From: Candidatus Limnocylindria bacterium
Lineage (GTDB): Bacteria > Chloroflexota > Limnocylindria > QHBO01
Direction: 5' to 3'
DNA: 34,603 nucleotides
NCBI GenBank assembly: GCA_030146365.1
Contig: JASLBU010000121.1
Span: 1-34,603, forward strand
In this document: in pieces, positions 7,141 through 15,960 of the stretch
Layout of the letters: every line of letters begins with the position of its first letter
Position numbering within the stretch: position 1 is the first letter of the stretch
Made by a program: the position numbers and the translations under genes
Notes under the pieces: generated by a model
Told to the model about the DNA's origin: nothing
The model's database searches: none
What the model saw: only the letters and a program-made list of their open reading frames with translations

Positions 7141-7821
7141 ATGGCCACTCGAACCCCGGCGCTCGCGGTCAGCGGCGTCACCTTGGTGGTCACCCTCGCA
7201 CTGCTGGTGATGGCCGACCTGACCGATCCGTTCGACCACGCGGTCATCGGCGCCGTCCGGGAGCCGGCGCTGTTCGACATCCTCTCGTTCCTGCGACCCG
7301 TGACGGAGCTGGGATCGACAACCGCCATCACCGCCGTCGCCGCCGTCACCTTCGCGGTCGGTGCGTTGATCGGGCCGTGGCGGCACGGGGCGCTCGGAGC
7401 GCTGACCATCGGCGCCGCCTCGCTCGGTCTGACGATCGCGAAGCGAGCCGTGGCCCGGGAGCGGCCCGACCTCCTGGATCCCCTCATCGTCGAGCACGGC
7501 TTCAGCTTTCCTTCGGGCCATGCGACGTTGTCGATGACCGCCTACGGGGTGCTCGCCGTCATCGTGGCGAGATCCCGGCTGCCGGTCGGCCTGCGCATCG
7601 GGCTCATCGGTGCCGTGGGCGTACTGGTCTTCCTCATCGGCGTGTCACGCATCTGGATCGGCGTGCACTACCCGACCGACGTGCTCGCCGGCTGGACGAC
7701 CGGGGCCGTCGTCGTGCTGGCCTTCGCCGCCCTTACCCGCCGTGTGTCGACGGCGCCAGCTGCGGTAGCGGTTGACGCGGATCCAGCAGAGCCACGATCC
7801 GATCGACCTGCTGCTGGCTGA
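7141..7821 (+). CDS. PAP2-family membrane phosphatase
   Basis: This 226-residue membrane protein has the three signature motifs of the phosphatidic acid phosphatase/undecaprenyl-pyrophosphatase superfamily: KRAVARERP (KX6RP), SFPSGHA (PSGH) and SRIWIGVHYPTD (SRX5HX3D). The His residues of the second and third motifs are the catalytic ones. Five or six membrane helices surround them, which places the active site at the outer face. Substrates in this family include phosphatidate, phosphatidylglycerol phosphate and undecaprenyl pyrophosphate; the sequence alone does not decide. The last 25 residues, rich in Ala, Asp and Pro, lie opposite the 3' end of the next gene and look unconserved. The start codon is eight bases after TAGACT, with no ribosome-binding site. 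Confidence 0.9.
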   Translation: MATRTPALAVSGVTLVVTLALLVMADLTDPFDHAVIGAVREPALFDILSFLRPVTELGSTTAITAVAAVTFAVGALIGPWRHGALGALTIGAASLGLTIAKRAVARERPDLLDPLIVEHGFSFPSGHATLSMTAYGVLAVIVARSRLPVGLRIGLIGAVGVLVFLIGVSRIWIGVHYPTDVLAGWTTGAVVVLAFAALTRRVSTAPAAVAVDADPAEPRSDRPAAG

Positions 7822-8299
7822 GGACCGGCCCGGCGGTCATCTGCGGGGCAATTCGCTCGACCTCCCGCTCCACCACGATGCCGATCGGATCGGCGGCGAC
7901 GGCCTCGACCGACATGTCCGACGGCGGAACGAGCACCGCGCGGACCTCGCTGCGCAGCCCGGCCCGTTCCAGGTAGAGCGTCAGCCGCCGGGCGGCAAGC
8001 CGGGCGTCGGTGATCGGTCGAGGGTCCCACGGCACCCAGGAGTCGGTCGAGCGGTTCCACCGATACCAGTGCCCGTTTCGGCGCGCGAAACGGCCGCGCT
8101 CACCGGCGATGGTGAGCGTCCAGGTGCCGCCCGGGCCCACGACGACCGCGTCGATCGGCTCGCCGCCCCCGACGCCGACCCGCCGAAACCAGTGCCAGTC
8201 GTCGTCCAGGCGGCGGGCGAAGCCGTCGGCCAGCGGGTCACGGCCGCCGAGGTTGAGCAACCCACCGCGGTTCGACCTCGAGCTCGGATGACGGATCAT
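7733..8299 (-). CDS. NERD-like domain protein with degenerate nuclease motif
   Basis: This is a 188-residue soluble protein. Residues of about 22-100 resemble a NERD (nuclease-related) domain: DDDWHWFRRVGV, then IDAVVVGPGGTWTL, then a Trp-rich stretch (GHWYRWNR, DSWVPWDP) followed by a helix ARLAARRLTLYLERAG. In active members the strand after the Gly-Pro-Gly turn carries an E-x-K pair; here it reads TLTIAGERGRF, so the nuclease centre looks lost. I chose the ATG at 8299, which has GAGG six bases upstream. A GTG at 8341 is the alternative: it adds 14 residues and lies five bases after a TACACT box. The 3' end overlaps the PAP2 gene by 89 bases, tail to tail. The function is unknown. Confidence 0.65.
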   Translation of the reverse strand: MIRHPSSRSNRGGLLNLGGRDPLADGFARRLDDDWHWFRRVGVGGGEPIDAVVVGPGGTWTLTIAGERGRFARRNGHWYRWNRSTDSWVPWDPRPITDARLAARRLTLYLERAGLRSEVRAVLVPPSDMSVEAVAADPIGIVVEREVERIAPQMTAGPVLSQQQVDRIVALLDPRQPLPQLAPSTHGG

Positions 8300-8346
8300 G
8301 GCAGCCTCGTTGAATGTGTCGTCCGGCCGTCGGATGGGCACGGTCG

Positions 8347-8352
8347 AGTGTA
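8347..8352 (-). promoter_or_regulatory. Possible -10 box for the NERD-like gene
   Basis: The minus strand reads TACACT at 8352-8347, five bases before the GTG at 8341 and 47 before the ATG at 8299. It is divergent from the folE promoter 45 bases away. Confidence 0.4.
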
Positions 8353-8396
8353 GCGCGCGACCCGCCGCGCCGGCAGGCGGCCGAGGGTCCAGGACG

Positions 8397-8402
8397 TATC
8401 AT
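8397..8402 (+). promoter_or_regulatory. Predicted -10 box of folE, leaderless arrangement
   Basis: TATCAT at 8397-8402 ends seven bases before the folE ATG (8410), the distance expected if the transcript begins at or next to the start codon. No Shine-Dalgarno is present and no recognisable -35 lies 16-18 bases upstream. Confidence 0.5.
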
Positions 8403-8409
8403 CTCGACC

Positions 8410-8985
8410 ATGGCGGCAGATCACTCCTCGCTCGAGACCTCCGTCCGGACCCTGCTTGCCGAGATCGGGGAGGACCCGGGCCGGGAAGGCCTGGCACGCA
8501 CGCCCGAACGCGTGCGGCGCATGTACGACGAGCTGACGGCGGGGTACCACGTGGATCCGGACGCGCTCATCAACGGGGCGTGTTTCAGCGTCGACTACGA
8601 CGAGATGGTGGTGGTCCGCGACATCGAGTTCTTCAGCCTGTGCGAGCACCACCTGCTGCCGTTCATCGGCAAAGCGCATGTGGGCTACCTGCCGAAGGGG
8701 CGGGTGCTCGGCCTCTCGAAGATCCCGCGGATCGTCGACATGTATGCGCAACGCCTCCAGGTGCAGGAGCGGCTGACCGTCCAGGTGGCGGACTTCCTGA
8801 TGGAACGGCTCGAGCCGAAGGGCGTGGGCTGCGTGATCGAGGCGACGCACCTCTGCACCATGATGCGCGGCGTGAAGAAGCAGGAGGCGACGATGGTCAC
8901 CTCCAGCATGGTCGGAACGTTCCGCCGCGACGCCAGGACCCGTGCCGAGTTCATGGGGCTCATCGGTAAACTCGGCGGCACATGA
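8410..8985 (+). CDS. folE: GTP cyclohydrolase I
   Basis: This 191-residue enzyme converts GTP to 7,8-dihydroneopterin triphosphate, the first step to tetrahydrofolate and a source for queuosine-type bases. The zinc ligands are all present: Cys78 and His81 in SLCEHHLLPF, and Cys149 in HLCTMMRGV. The substrate-binding stretch VGYLPKGRVLGLSKIPRIVD and the C-terminal FRRDARTRAEFMGLI are typical. The start at 8410 fits the usual bacterial length and sits seven bases after a TATCAT box; upstream in-frame sequence reads as Arg-rich and unconserved. The stop codon overlaps the start of the B12-binding mutase subunit by four bases, so the two are made from one mRNA although their pathways are unrelated. 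Confidence 0.96.
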   Translation: MAADHSSLETSVRTLLAEIGEDPGREGLARTPERVRRMYDELTAGYHVDPDALINGACFSVDYDEMVVVRDIEFFSLCEHHLLPFIGKAHVGYLPKGRVLGLSKIPRIVDMYAQRLQVQERLTVQVADFLMERLEPKGVGCVIEATHLCTMMRGVKKQEATMVTSSMVGTFRRDARTRAEFMGLIGKLGGT

Positions 8986-9389
8986 GCACCGATACGCCGA
9001 TTCGCATCCTCATCGCCAAGCCGGGGCTCGACGGACACGATCGTGGCGCGAAGGTGCTCGCACGCGGGCTGCGGGACGAGGGCTTCGAGGTGATCTACAC
9101 GGGCCTGCGGCAGACGCCCGAGATGATCGCTGACGCCGCGGAGCAGGAGGACGTCGACGTGGTCGGACTCTCCATCCTGTCCGGGGCCCACATGGCCCTG
9201 CTGCCGCGCACCGTGGCCCTCCTCCGCGAGCGGGGCATGGATGACGTCCTGGTCGCCGCCGGCGGCATCATTCCCGACGCGGACGTGACGAAGCTCAAGG
9301 AGGTCGGCGTGGCCGAGATCTTCGGCCCCGGGACGAGCATCGGCGAGATCGCACGCTACTTTCGCGAGCACGTCCGGCGCGGTGCCTGA
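8982..9389 (+). CDS. Cobalamin-binding subunit of an acyl-CoA mutase (methylmalonyl-CoA mutase small subunit type)
   Basis: This 135-residue protein is a free-standing B12-binding domain. It has the motif GLDGHDRGAKV (DxHxxG, whose His ligates cobalt), then VVGLSILSGAH and the C-terminal VAAGGIIPDAD with a Gly-rich FGPGTS. Such subunits join a separate large subunit to interconvert methylmalonyl-CoA and succinyl-CoA, or related branched acyl-CoAs. The large subunit is not in this window. The ATG overlaps the folE stop codon (ATGA), and the 3' end overlaps the MeaB gene by eight bases, so the three genes are translationally coupled. The pairing with MeaB strongly supports a mutase role. Which acyl-CoA is used cannot be told from this part. 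Confidence 0.93.
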   Translation: MSTDTPIRILIAKPGLDGHDRGAKVLARGLRDEGFEVIYTGLRQTPEMIADAAEQEDVDVVGLSILSGAHMALLPRTVALLRERGMDDVLVAAGGIIPDADVTKLKEVGVAEIFGPGTSIGEIARYFREHVRRGA

Positions 9390-10296
9390 CGCAGCCGTCG
9401 CCCAGCTGGCGACCGGCGAGCGACGACCGCTTGCGCGCCTCCTCACCCGCATCGAGAACGGAGACCCATCGGTCCGTTCGATCCTCGCCGAGCTGTTCGC
9501 ATCCGGGCGCGGCGCCCACGTCGTCGGCATCACGGGCCCCCCTGGGAGCGGCAAGTCCACGCTCGTCAACGCGCTGATCGGGGAGTGGAGGCGCCGCGGC
9601 AGGCGAGTCGGGATCCTGGCGGTCGACCCGAGCTCGCCCTACACCCGCGGGGCCATCCTGGGCGATCGGATTCGGATGATGGAGCACGCGGCCGATCCCG
9701 ACGTGTTCATGCGCTCCATGGCGTCCCGTGGCGAGCTCGGGGGCGTCGCGGCCACCACCTGGATCGCCGCGGCGGCGCTCGACGCGGCCGGCTTCGACCC
9801 GGTGCTGATCGAGACGGTCGGGGCCGGGCAGTCGGAGGTCGAGGTCGCACGCCTGGCCGAGACGACGGTCGTCGTGGAGGTGCCGGAGATGGGCGACGAG
9901 GTGCAGGCGATCAAGGCGGGCCTGCTCGAGGTCGCGGATCTCATCGCGGTGAACAAGGGTGACCGGCCGGGCGCCGATCGGGCCGCTCGCCAGCTGCGCG
10001 CGATGCTCTCGACCGCCGGCGGCAGGGTGGCGCGCACGCCGCCCCCGGTGATGGTCACCACTGCCACCACCGGGGAGGGGGTCCCTGTGCTGGCCGATGC
10101 CATCGAGAAGCACCGCGAAGCCGCGCGCCAGCCGATCGCCGCCCACGACCGCGCGGCTCACCAGGTCCGCCGTGCCATGGCCGAGCTCGTGGTGAGCCGG
10201 GCCGCGGAGCGTCCCGACTGGGACTCCATCCTCGACGCGGTCGCCGGGCGGGACCTGGATCCACTCACCGCCGCGGAACGCCTGCTGGACGGCTAG
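9382..10296 (+). CDS. meaB: MeaB-family GTPase, mutase chaperone
   Basis: This 304-residue G3E-family GTPase (MeaB/ArgK/MMAA) loads and protects adenosylcobalamin in acyl-CoA mutases. It shows Walker A GPPGSGKS at residues 52-59, the switch region MRSMASRGELGG, Walker B followed by the switch motif IETVGAGQSEVE, and the base-recognition motif VNKGDRPGAD. The C-terminal helical arm used for dimerisation is present. It starts at the GTG at 9382, overlapping the upstream B12-binding gene by eight bases. In the classic arrangement MeaB lies beside both mutase subunits; here only the small subunit is adjacent. No terminator is evident after it, and the next gene begins 73 bases on, probably from its own promoter. 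Confidence 0.94.
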   Translation: MPDAAVAQLATGERRPLARLLTRIENGDPSVRSILAELFASGRGAHVVGITGPPGSGKSTLVNALIGEWRRRGRRVGILAVDPSSPYTRGAILGDRIRMMEHAADPDVFMRSMASRGELGGVAATTWIAAAALDAAGFDPVLIETVGAGQSEVEVARLAETTVVVEVPEMGDEVQAIKAGLLEVADLIAVNKGDRPGADRAARQLRAMLSTAGGRVARTPPPVMVTTATTGEGVPVLADAIEKHREAARQPIAAHDRAAHQVRRAMAELVVSRAAERPDWDSILDAVAGRDLDPLTAAERLLDG

Positions 10297-10369
10297 CGTC
10301 GCGCCGGTGGGCCTGCGCGGGACGATAGGGCAACCGAATCGCAACCCGCGCTGGTACGCTTCCGACCCT

Positions 10370-11245
10370 ATGAGCATCGAGCGGGTCTTCGTCATCGGCG
10401 CCGGCCTGATGGGCCATGGCATCGCCCAGGTGAGCGCCGCCGCCGGAAAGCAGGTGACCCTGTCCGACCGAACCACCGAATTGGCGGAGAAGGGGCACGC
10501 CCGCATCGGCGCCAACCTGAAGCGCCAGGTGGACAAGGGCAAGCTGGGGCAGGCGACCGCGGACGAGATCCTGGCGCGCGTGGCTGCGGCGGAGGGCACG
10601 GACGGAGCCGCGGGTCACCACCTCGTGATCGAGGCGGTCTTCGAGGACGAGGGCGTGAAGCGTGAGACGTGGGCGGCACTCACCGGCGCCGCCGATGCGG
10701 ACGCGATCTTCGCCAGCAACACCAGCTCGATCAGCATCACCGCGCTGGCCACGGCGACCGACCGGCCCGAGCGGTTCATCGGCCTGCACTTCTTCAGCCC
10801 CGTGCCGGTCATGGGCCTCATCGAGATCATTCGCGGCCTGGAGACCGACGATGCGACCTACGCCGCCTGCAGGGCCTTCGCCGAGGACGTGGGCAAGACG
10901 GTCATCGAGTCGCGGGACATGCCCGGCTTCCTCGTGAACCGCATGCTCGGACCGTTCATCAACGAGGCGGTGTTCGCGCTCATGGAGTCGACGGGTTCTG
11001 CGGAGGACATCGACACCGGGGCGAAGCTTGGCCTCAACCATCCGATGGGACCGCTGGAGCTGAGCGACTTCATCGGCAACGACGTGATGCTCAACGTGAT
11101 GGACGTGCTCCACCGCGGCTTCGGCGACCCGAAGTTCCGCGCGGCACCGCTCCTGCGACAGATGGTGACCGCCGGCCACCTCGGGCGAAAGGCGGGCCGA
11201 GGCTTCTACCGCTACGACGAGCAGGGCAACCGGATCCCATCGTGA
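10370..11245 (+). CDS. 3-hydroxybutyryl-CoA / 3-hydroxyacyl-CoA dehydrogenase
   Basis: This 291-residue enzyme oxidises (S)-3-hydroxyacyl-CoA to 3-ketoacyl-CoA with NAD. The N-terminal Rossmann fold has the dinucleotide motif VIGAGLMGHGIAQ, with the acidic residue ending the second strand (TLSDR) that favours NAD. The active-site segments ASNTSSISIT and IGLHFFSPVPVM (catalytic His) and the C-terminal domain motif PGFLVNRMLGPFINEA are all present. It has the usual length for the stand-alone (PaaH/FadB2/Hbd) type. A TACGCT box lies nine bases before the ATG at 10370 and there is no Shine-Dalgarno, so it may be read as a leaderless message. Its stop codon overlaps the acyl-CoA dehydrogenase start (GTGA). 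No enoyl-CoA hydratase gene is in the window. Confidence 0.94.
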   Translation: MSIERVFVIGAGLMGHGIAQVSAAAGKQVTLSDRTTELAEKGHARIGANLKRQVDKGKLGQATADEILARVAAAEGTDGAAGHHLVIEAVFEDEGVKRETWAALTGAADADAIFASNTSSISITALATATDRPERFIGLHFFSPVPVMGLIEIIRGLETDDATYAACRAFAEDVGKTVIESRDMPGFLVNRMLGPFINEAVFALMESTGSAEDIDTGAKLGLNHPMGPLELSDFIGNDVMLNVMDVLHRGFGDPKFRAAPLLRQMVTAGHLGRKAGRGFYRYDEQGNRIPS

Positions 11246-12423
11246 CCGTGCTGTCGGCGCCGACCCGCGACCCGTTCGAGCTGAGCGAGGAGGAGCGTGC
11301 CGTGCGCGACACGGTCCGGGACTGGGCGCAGCGGGAGGTGGCCCCGGGTGCAGCGGTCCGTGACGAGGAGGAGCGATACGACATCGACCTCTTCCACCGG
11401 GCCGGTGAGCTTGGCATCGCCGGGCTCCCGTATCCGGAGGCGTACGGCGGGGCGGAGCTGGGGACCTTCGCCTGGGCGCTGGCCGTCGAGGAGATCGCGG
11501 CGGCGGACATGGGCCTCGCGGTGAGCCTCAGCGTTCACATCCTGAGCCAGCTCTGCATCTTCGCCAACGGCACCGATGAGCAGAAGCGCCGCTACCTCCC
11601 GCCGATGACCGCCGGCCGCGAGCTGGGCGCCTTTGCGCTCACCGAGCCGCAGGCCGGATCGGATGCTGCCGCCCTCGCGCTGCTCGCCACGCGCGACGGT
11701 GACGACTACCTGCTGTCGGGGACCAAGATCTGGATCACCAACGCCGGCGACGCGGCGCGCTACGTCGTCTTCGCCACGGTGGACCGCGCCCGTGGCAAGA
11801 GCGGCATCACCGCCTTCGTGGTGGAGGCCGACACGCCGGGGTTCCGGCTCGGCTCCAAGGAGCGGAAGATGGGCATCCGCGGGACGAGTGCACGCGAGCT
11901 CGTGTTCGATGACGCGCGCATCCCGGCCGCCGGCCGGCTGGGGGACGAGGGCGAGGGGCTGCGAGTGGCGCTCGGGGCGCTCGGCCCGGGCCGCATCAGC
12001 ATCGCGGCCGCCTGCACCGGCCTTGCTCGCAGCGCGCTGGAGCTGGCGGCGCGGCATGCGCTCGAGCGGCGGCAGTTCGGTCGCGCGATCGGCGACCAGG
12101 AGATCATCCAGTCGATGCTCGCCGAGATGGCGCTCAGCGTCGAGACGGCCCGCCTGCTGACATGGCGCGCCGCCCGCCTGCGGGACGCCGGCCGGTCGAT
12201 CAACTCGGCCTCCAGCATGGCGAAGTGGCATGCATCGGACGTCGCCATGCGCGTTGCAACGGATGCGGTGCAGATCTACGGGGGCGCCGGATACTCGCGC
12301 GACAACCCGGTCGAGCGGCTCATGCGCGACGCCAAGGGCGCGCAGATCTACGAGGGCACCAACCAGATCCATCGGCTGATCGTGGCGCAGCAGCTGCTCG
12401 ACGGCATCCGCCACGAGGCGTGA
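11242..12423 (+). CDS. Acyl-CoA dehydrogenase (FAD, short/medium-chain type)
   Basis: This 393-residue enzyme takes the first oxidative step of beta-oxidation, passing electrons to electron-transfer flavoprotein. The family signatures are present: AFALTEPQAGSDA, WITNAGDAARYVV, the FAD-binding RRQFGRAIGDQE, and IYEGTNQIHRL, in which Glu371 is the likely catalytic base (the position used in short- and medium-chain enzymes). I place the start at the GTG at 11242, which overlaps the stop of the preceding gene; a second GTG two codons later is possible. Upstream continuation of the frame is antiparallel noise inside the dehydrogenase gene. Translational coupling to the 3-hydroxyacyl-CoA dehydrogenase fits a shared role in acyl-CoA breakdown. 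Confidence 0.94.
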   Translation: MTVLSAPTRDPFELSEEERAVRDTVRDWAQREVAPGAAVRDEEERYDIDLFHRAGELGIAGLPYPEAYGGAELGTFAWALAVEEIAAADMGLAVSLSVHILSQLCIFANGTDEQKRRYLPPMTAGRELGAFALTEPQAGSDAAALALLATRDGDDYLLSGTKIWITNAGDAARYVVFATVDRARGKSGITAFVVEADTPGFRLGSKERKMGIRGTSARELVFDDARIPAAGRLGDEGEGLRVALGALGPGRISIAAACTGLARSALELAARHALERRQFGRAIGDQEIIQSMLAEMALSVETARLLTWRAARLRDAGRSINSASSMAKWHASDVAMRVATDAVQIYGGAGYSRDNPVERLMRDAKGAQIYEGTNQIHRLIVAQQLLDGIRHEA

Positions 12424-12454
12424 AGGTGACCAGGGAGCCACAGGAGAGGAACCC

Positions 12455-14374
<1,920 letters not shown>

Positions 14375-14375
14375 C

Positions 14376-14624
14376 ATGGGATGGCTCATCAGCGCCCTCA
14401 TCGCGCTCCTGGTGCTGAGCGCCCTCGCCATCGTGTCGCCGGCCATCTTCGGGCCAGCCGTCGCGGGACTGGCGCCGCTCCTCATCGTCGTCGCGGTCAT
14501 CGGCCTGGGCGCGGTCTGGTGGCGCGGCTCGCAGCGGCGGGTCGACCCCGGCGGCGAAGGCGAGGGCGACGAGGGTCAGCGAGAGCAGGAGCTCCGCGGA
14601 GAAGACGAACGCCCGGAGACCTAG
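14376..14624 (+). CDS. Small membrane protein with acidic tail, function unknown
   Basis: This 82-residue protein has two adjacent hydrophobic helices (about residues 3-25 and 30-48), then VWWRGSQRR and a strongly charged tail (GGEGEGDEGQREQELRGED). The basic residues after the second helix suggest the tail lies in the cytoplasm. The ATG is one base after the stop of the acyl-CoA synthetase gene, so translation is probably coupled. I recognise no family. Its stop codon TAG forms the first three bases of the thiolase -10 box. It could be a subunit or anchor for the synthetase, but that rests only on position. Confidence 0.6.
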   Translation: MGWLISALIALLVLSALAIVSPAIFGPAVAGLAPLLIVVAVIGLGAVWWRGSQRRVDPGGEGEGDEGQREQELRGEDERPET

Positions 14625-14627
14625 AAT
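14622..14627 (+). promoter_or_regulatory. Predicted -10 box of the thiolase gene, leaderless arrangement
   Basis: TAGAAT at 14622-14627 ends six bases before the ATG at 14634. The first three bases are the stop codon of the preceding gene. There is no Shine-Dalgarno before the thiolase start, and no good -35 is seen. Confidence 0.5.
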
Positions 14628-14633
14628 GGGTCC

Positions 14634-15809
14634 ATGCGTGATGTCTTCATCCTCTCGGCTGCCCGGACGCCGATCGGGAAGTTCGGCGGCGGGCTTTCCA
14701 CGACCCCGGCGGTCGAACTGGGCGCCATCGCGGTCCGCGCCGCCGTGGAGCGCTCGGGCATCGACCCAGCCAGCGTGGACGAGGCGATCCTTGGCCAGGT
14801 CCTCCAGGCAGGAGCCGGGCAGGCTCCGGCCCGCCAGGCGGCCCTGAAGGCAGGGCTCCCGGACGGCGTCTCGGCCACGACCATCAACAAGGTCTGCGGG
14901 TCCGGCCTCAAGGCGGTGATGCTCGGGGCGGCCGCCATCCGGGCCGGGGACGCGGAGCGCATCGTGGCCGGCGGCATGGAGAACATGAACCTCGCCCCGT
15001 ACCTGCTGCCGCAGGGCCGCACCGGCTACCGGCTCGGCAACGGCACCGTCGTCGACTCGACCGTCCACGACGGGCTGTGGTGTTCGACGTGCGACGTGCA
15101 CATGGGCATGCACGCGGAGGCGGTGGCGGCCAAGCACAAGGTCAGCCGCGAGGCCCAGGACGAGTTCGCGCTCCGGTCTCATCAACGAGCCATTGCCGCC
15201 CAGGAGGCCGGCCGCTTCGACGCCGAGATCGTCCCGGTCACCGTCCGCGGCAAGAAGTCGGACACGGTGATCAGCGCCGACGAGGCACCGCGTTCGGACA
15301 CGACCCTGGATGCCCTTGCCCGGTTGAATCCGGCGTTCCAGCCGGACGGCGGCTCCGTGACCGCCGGCAACGCGCCCGGCATCACCGATGGAGCCGCGGC
15401 GCTCGTCATCGCGTCGGAGGAGGCGCTCGACGGTGCGCAGCCGATGGCCCGCATCACCGGCTACGCCCAGGCCGACGTCGCCCCGGAATGGCTCTTCGAG
15501 GCGCCGATCCACGGCGTGCGCCGCCTGATGGAGAAGGTCGGCGGGTCCGTGGACGACTTCGAGCTGATCGAGATCAACGAGGCGTTCGCATCCCAGGTGC
15601 TCGCCGATGGAAACGAGCTGGGCTTCGACTGGGACCGCGTCAACGTCAACGGCGGCGCCATCGCGCTCGGCCACCCGATCGGCGCCTCAGGCGCTCGGGT
15701 GCTCACCACGCTGCTCCACGAGCTTCGCCGACGCGGCGGAGGCAAGGGCCTTGCAACCCTGTGCCTGGGAGGCGGGGGAGCCGTGGCCATGTCGATCGAG
15801 ACCGTCTGA
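14634..15809 (+). CDS. Acetyl-CoA C-acetyltransferase (thiolase)
   Basis: This 391-residue thiolase cleaves 3-ketoacyl-CoA to acetyl-CoA (or condenses two acetyl-CoA). The catalytic residues are in place: nucleophile Cys88 (NKVCGSGLKAV), His347 (ALGHPIGASG) and Cys377 (CLGGGGAVAM), plus the INEAFA motif. Length and motifs match acetoacetyl-CoA thiolases (AtoB/PhaA type) more closely than the long-chain FadA type, but chain-length preference is not certain. It finishes the set of beta-oxidation genes begun at 10370. Transcription may be independent, because a TAGAAT box sits six bases before the ATG. Confidence 0.95.
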   Translation: MRDVFILSAARTPIGKFGGGLSTTPAVELGAIAVRAAVERSGIDPASVDEAILGQVLQAGAGQAPARQAALKAGLPDGVSATTINKVCGSGLKAVMLGAAAIRAGDAERIVAGGMENMNLAPYLLPQGRTGYRLGNGTVVDSTVHDGLWCSTCDVHMGMHAEAVAAKHKVSREAQDEFALRSHQRAIAAQEAGRFDAEIVPVTVRGKKSDTVISADEAPRSDTTLDALARLNPAFQPDGGSVTAGNAPGITDGAAALVIASEEALDGAQPMARITGYAQADVAPEWLFEAPIHGVRRLMEKVGGSVDDFELIEINEAFASQVLADGNELGFDWDRVNVNGGAIALGHPIGASGARVLTTLLHELRRRGGGKGLATLCLGGGGAVAMSIETV

Positions 15810-15850
15810 CCGGGGCGGCCAACCCGCGGTGCCGCGCCGGGCGCCTGCGG

Positions 15851-15856
15851 TAGAAT
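15851..15856 (+). promoter_or_regulatory. Predicted -10 box of the glutamate dehydrogenase gene
   Basis: TAGAAT at 15851-15856 precedes a leader of about 98 nt to the ATG at 15961. It is the only good -10 in the 151-bp gap between the thiolase and glutamate dehydrogenase genes. The -35 region is poor. Confidence 0.45.
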
Positions 15857-15960
15857 CGGCAACCGTCACCGCGATCCGGCCTGCTTCCGCCTTTCATCAC
15901 CCCACGGTGCGTAGAGGCGCCGCGACCGCCAGCGAATACAGGAGGCACTCAGCGCACCTG

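Noticed and set aside
7102..7521. N-terminal extension of the GT-C-like protein to 7521 on the minus strand
   Set aside because: It lies opposite the PAP2 gene and is charged and unconserved in character. The GTG at 7101 has a well-placed -10 box.
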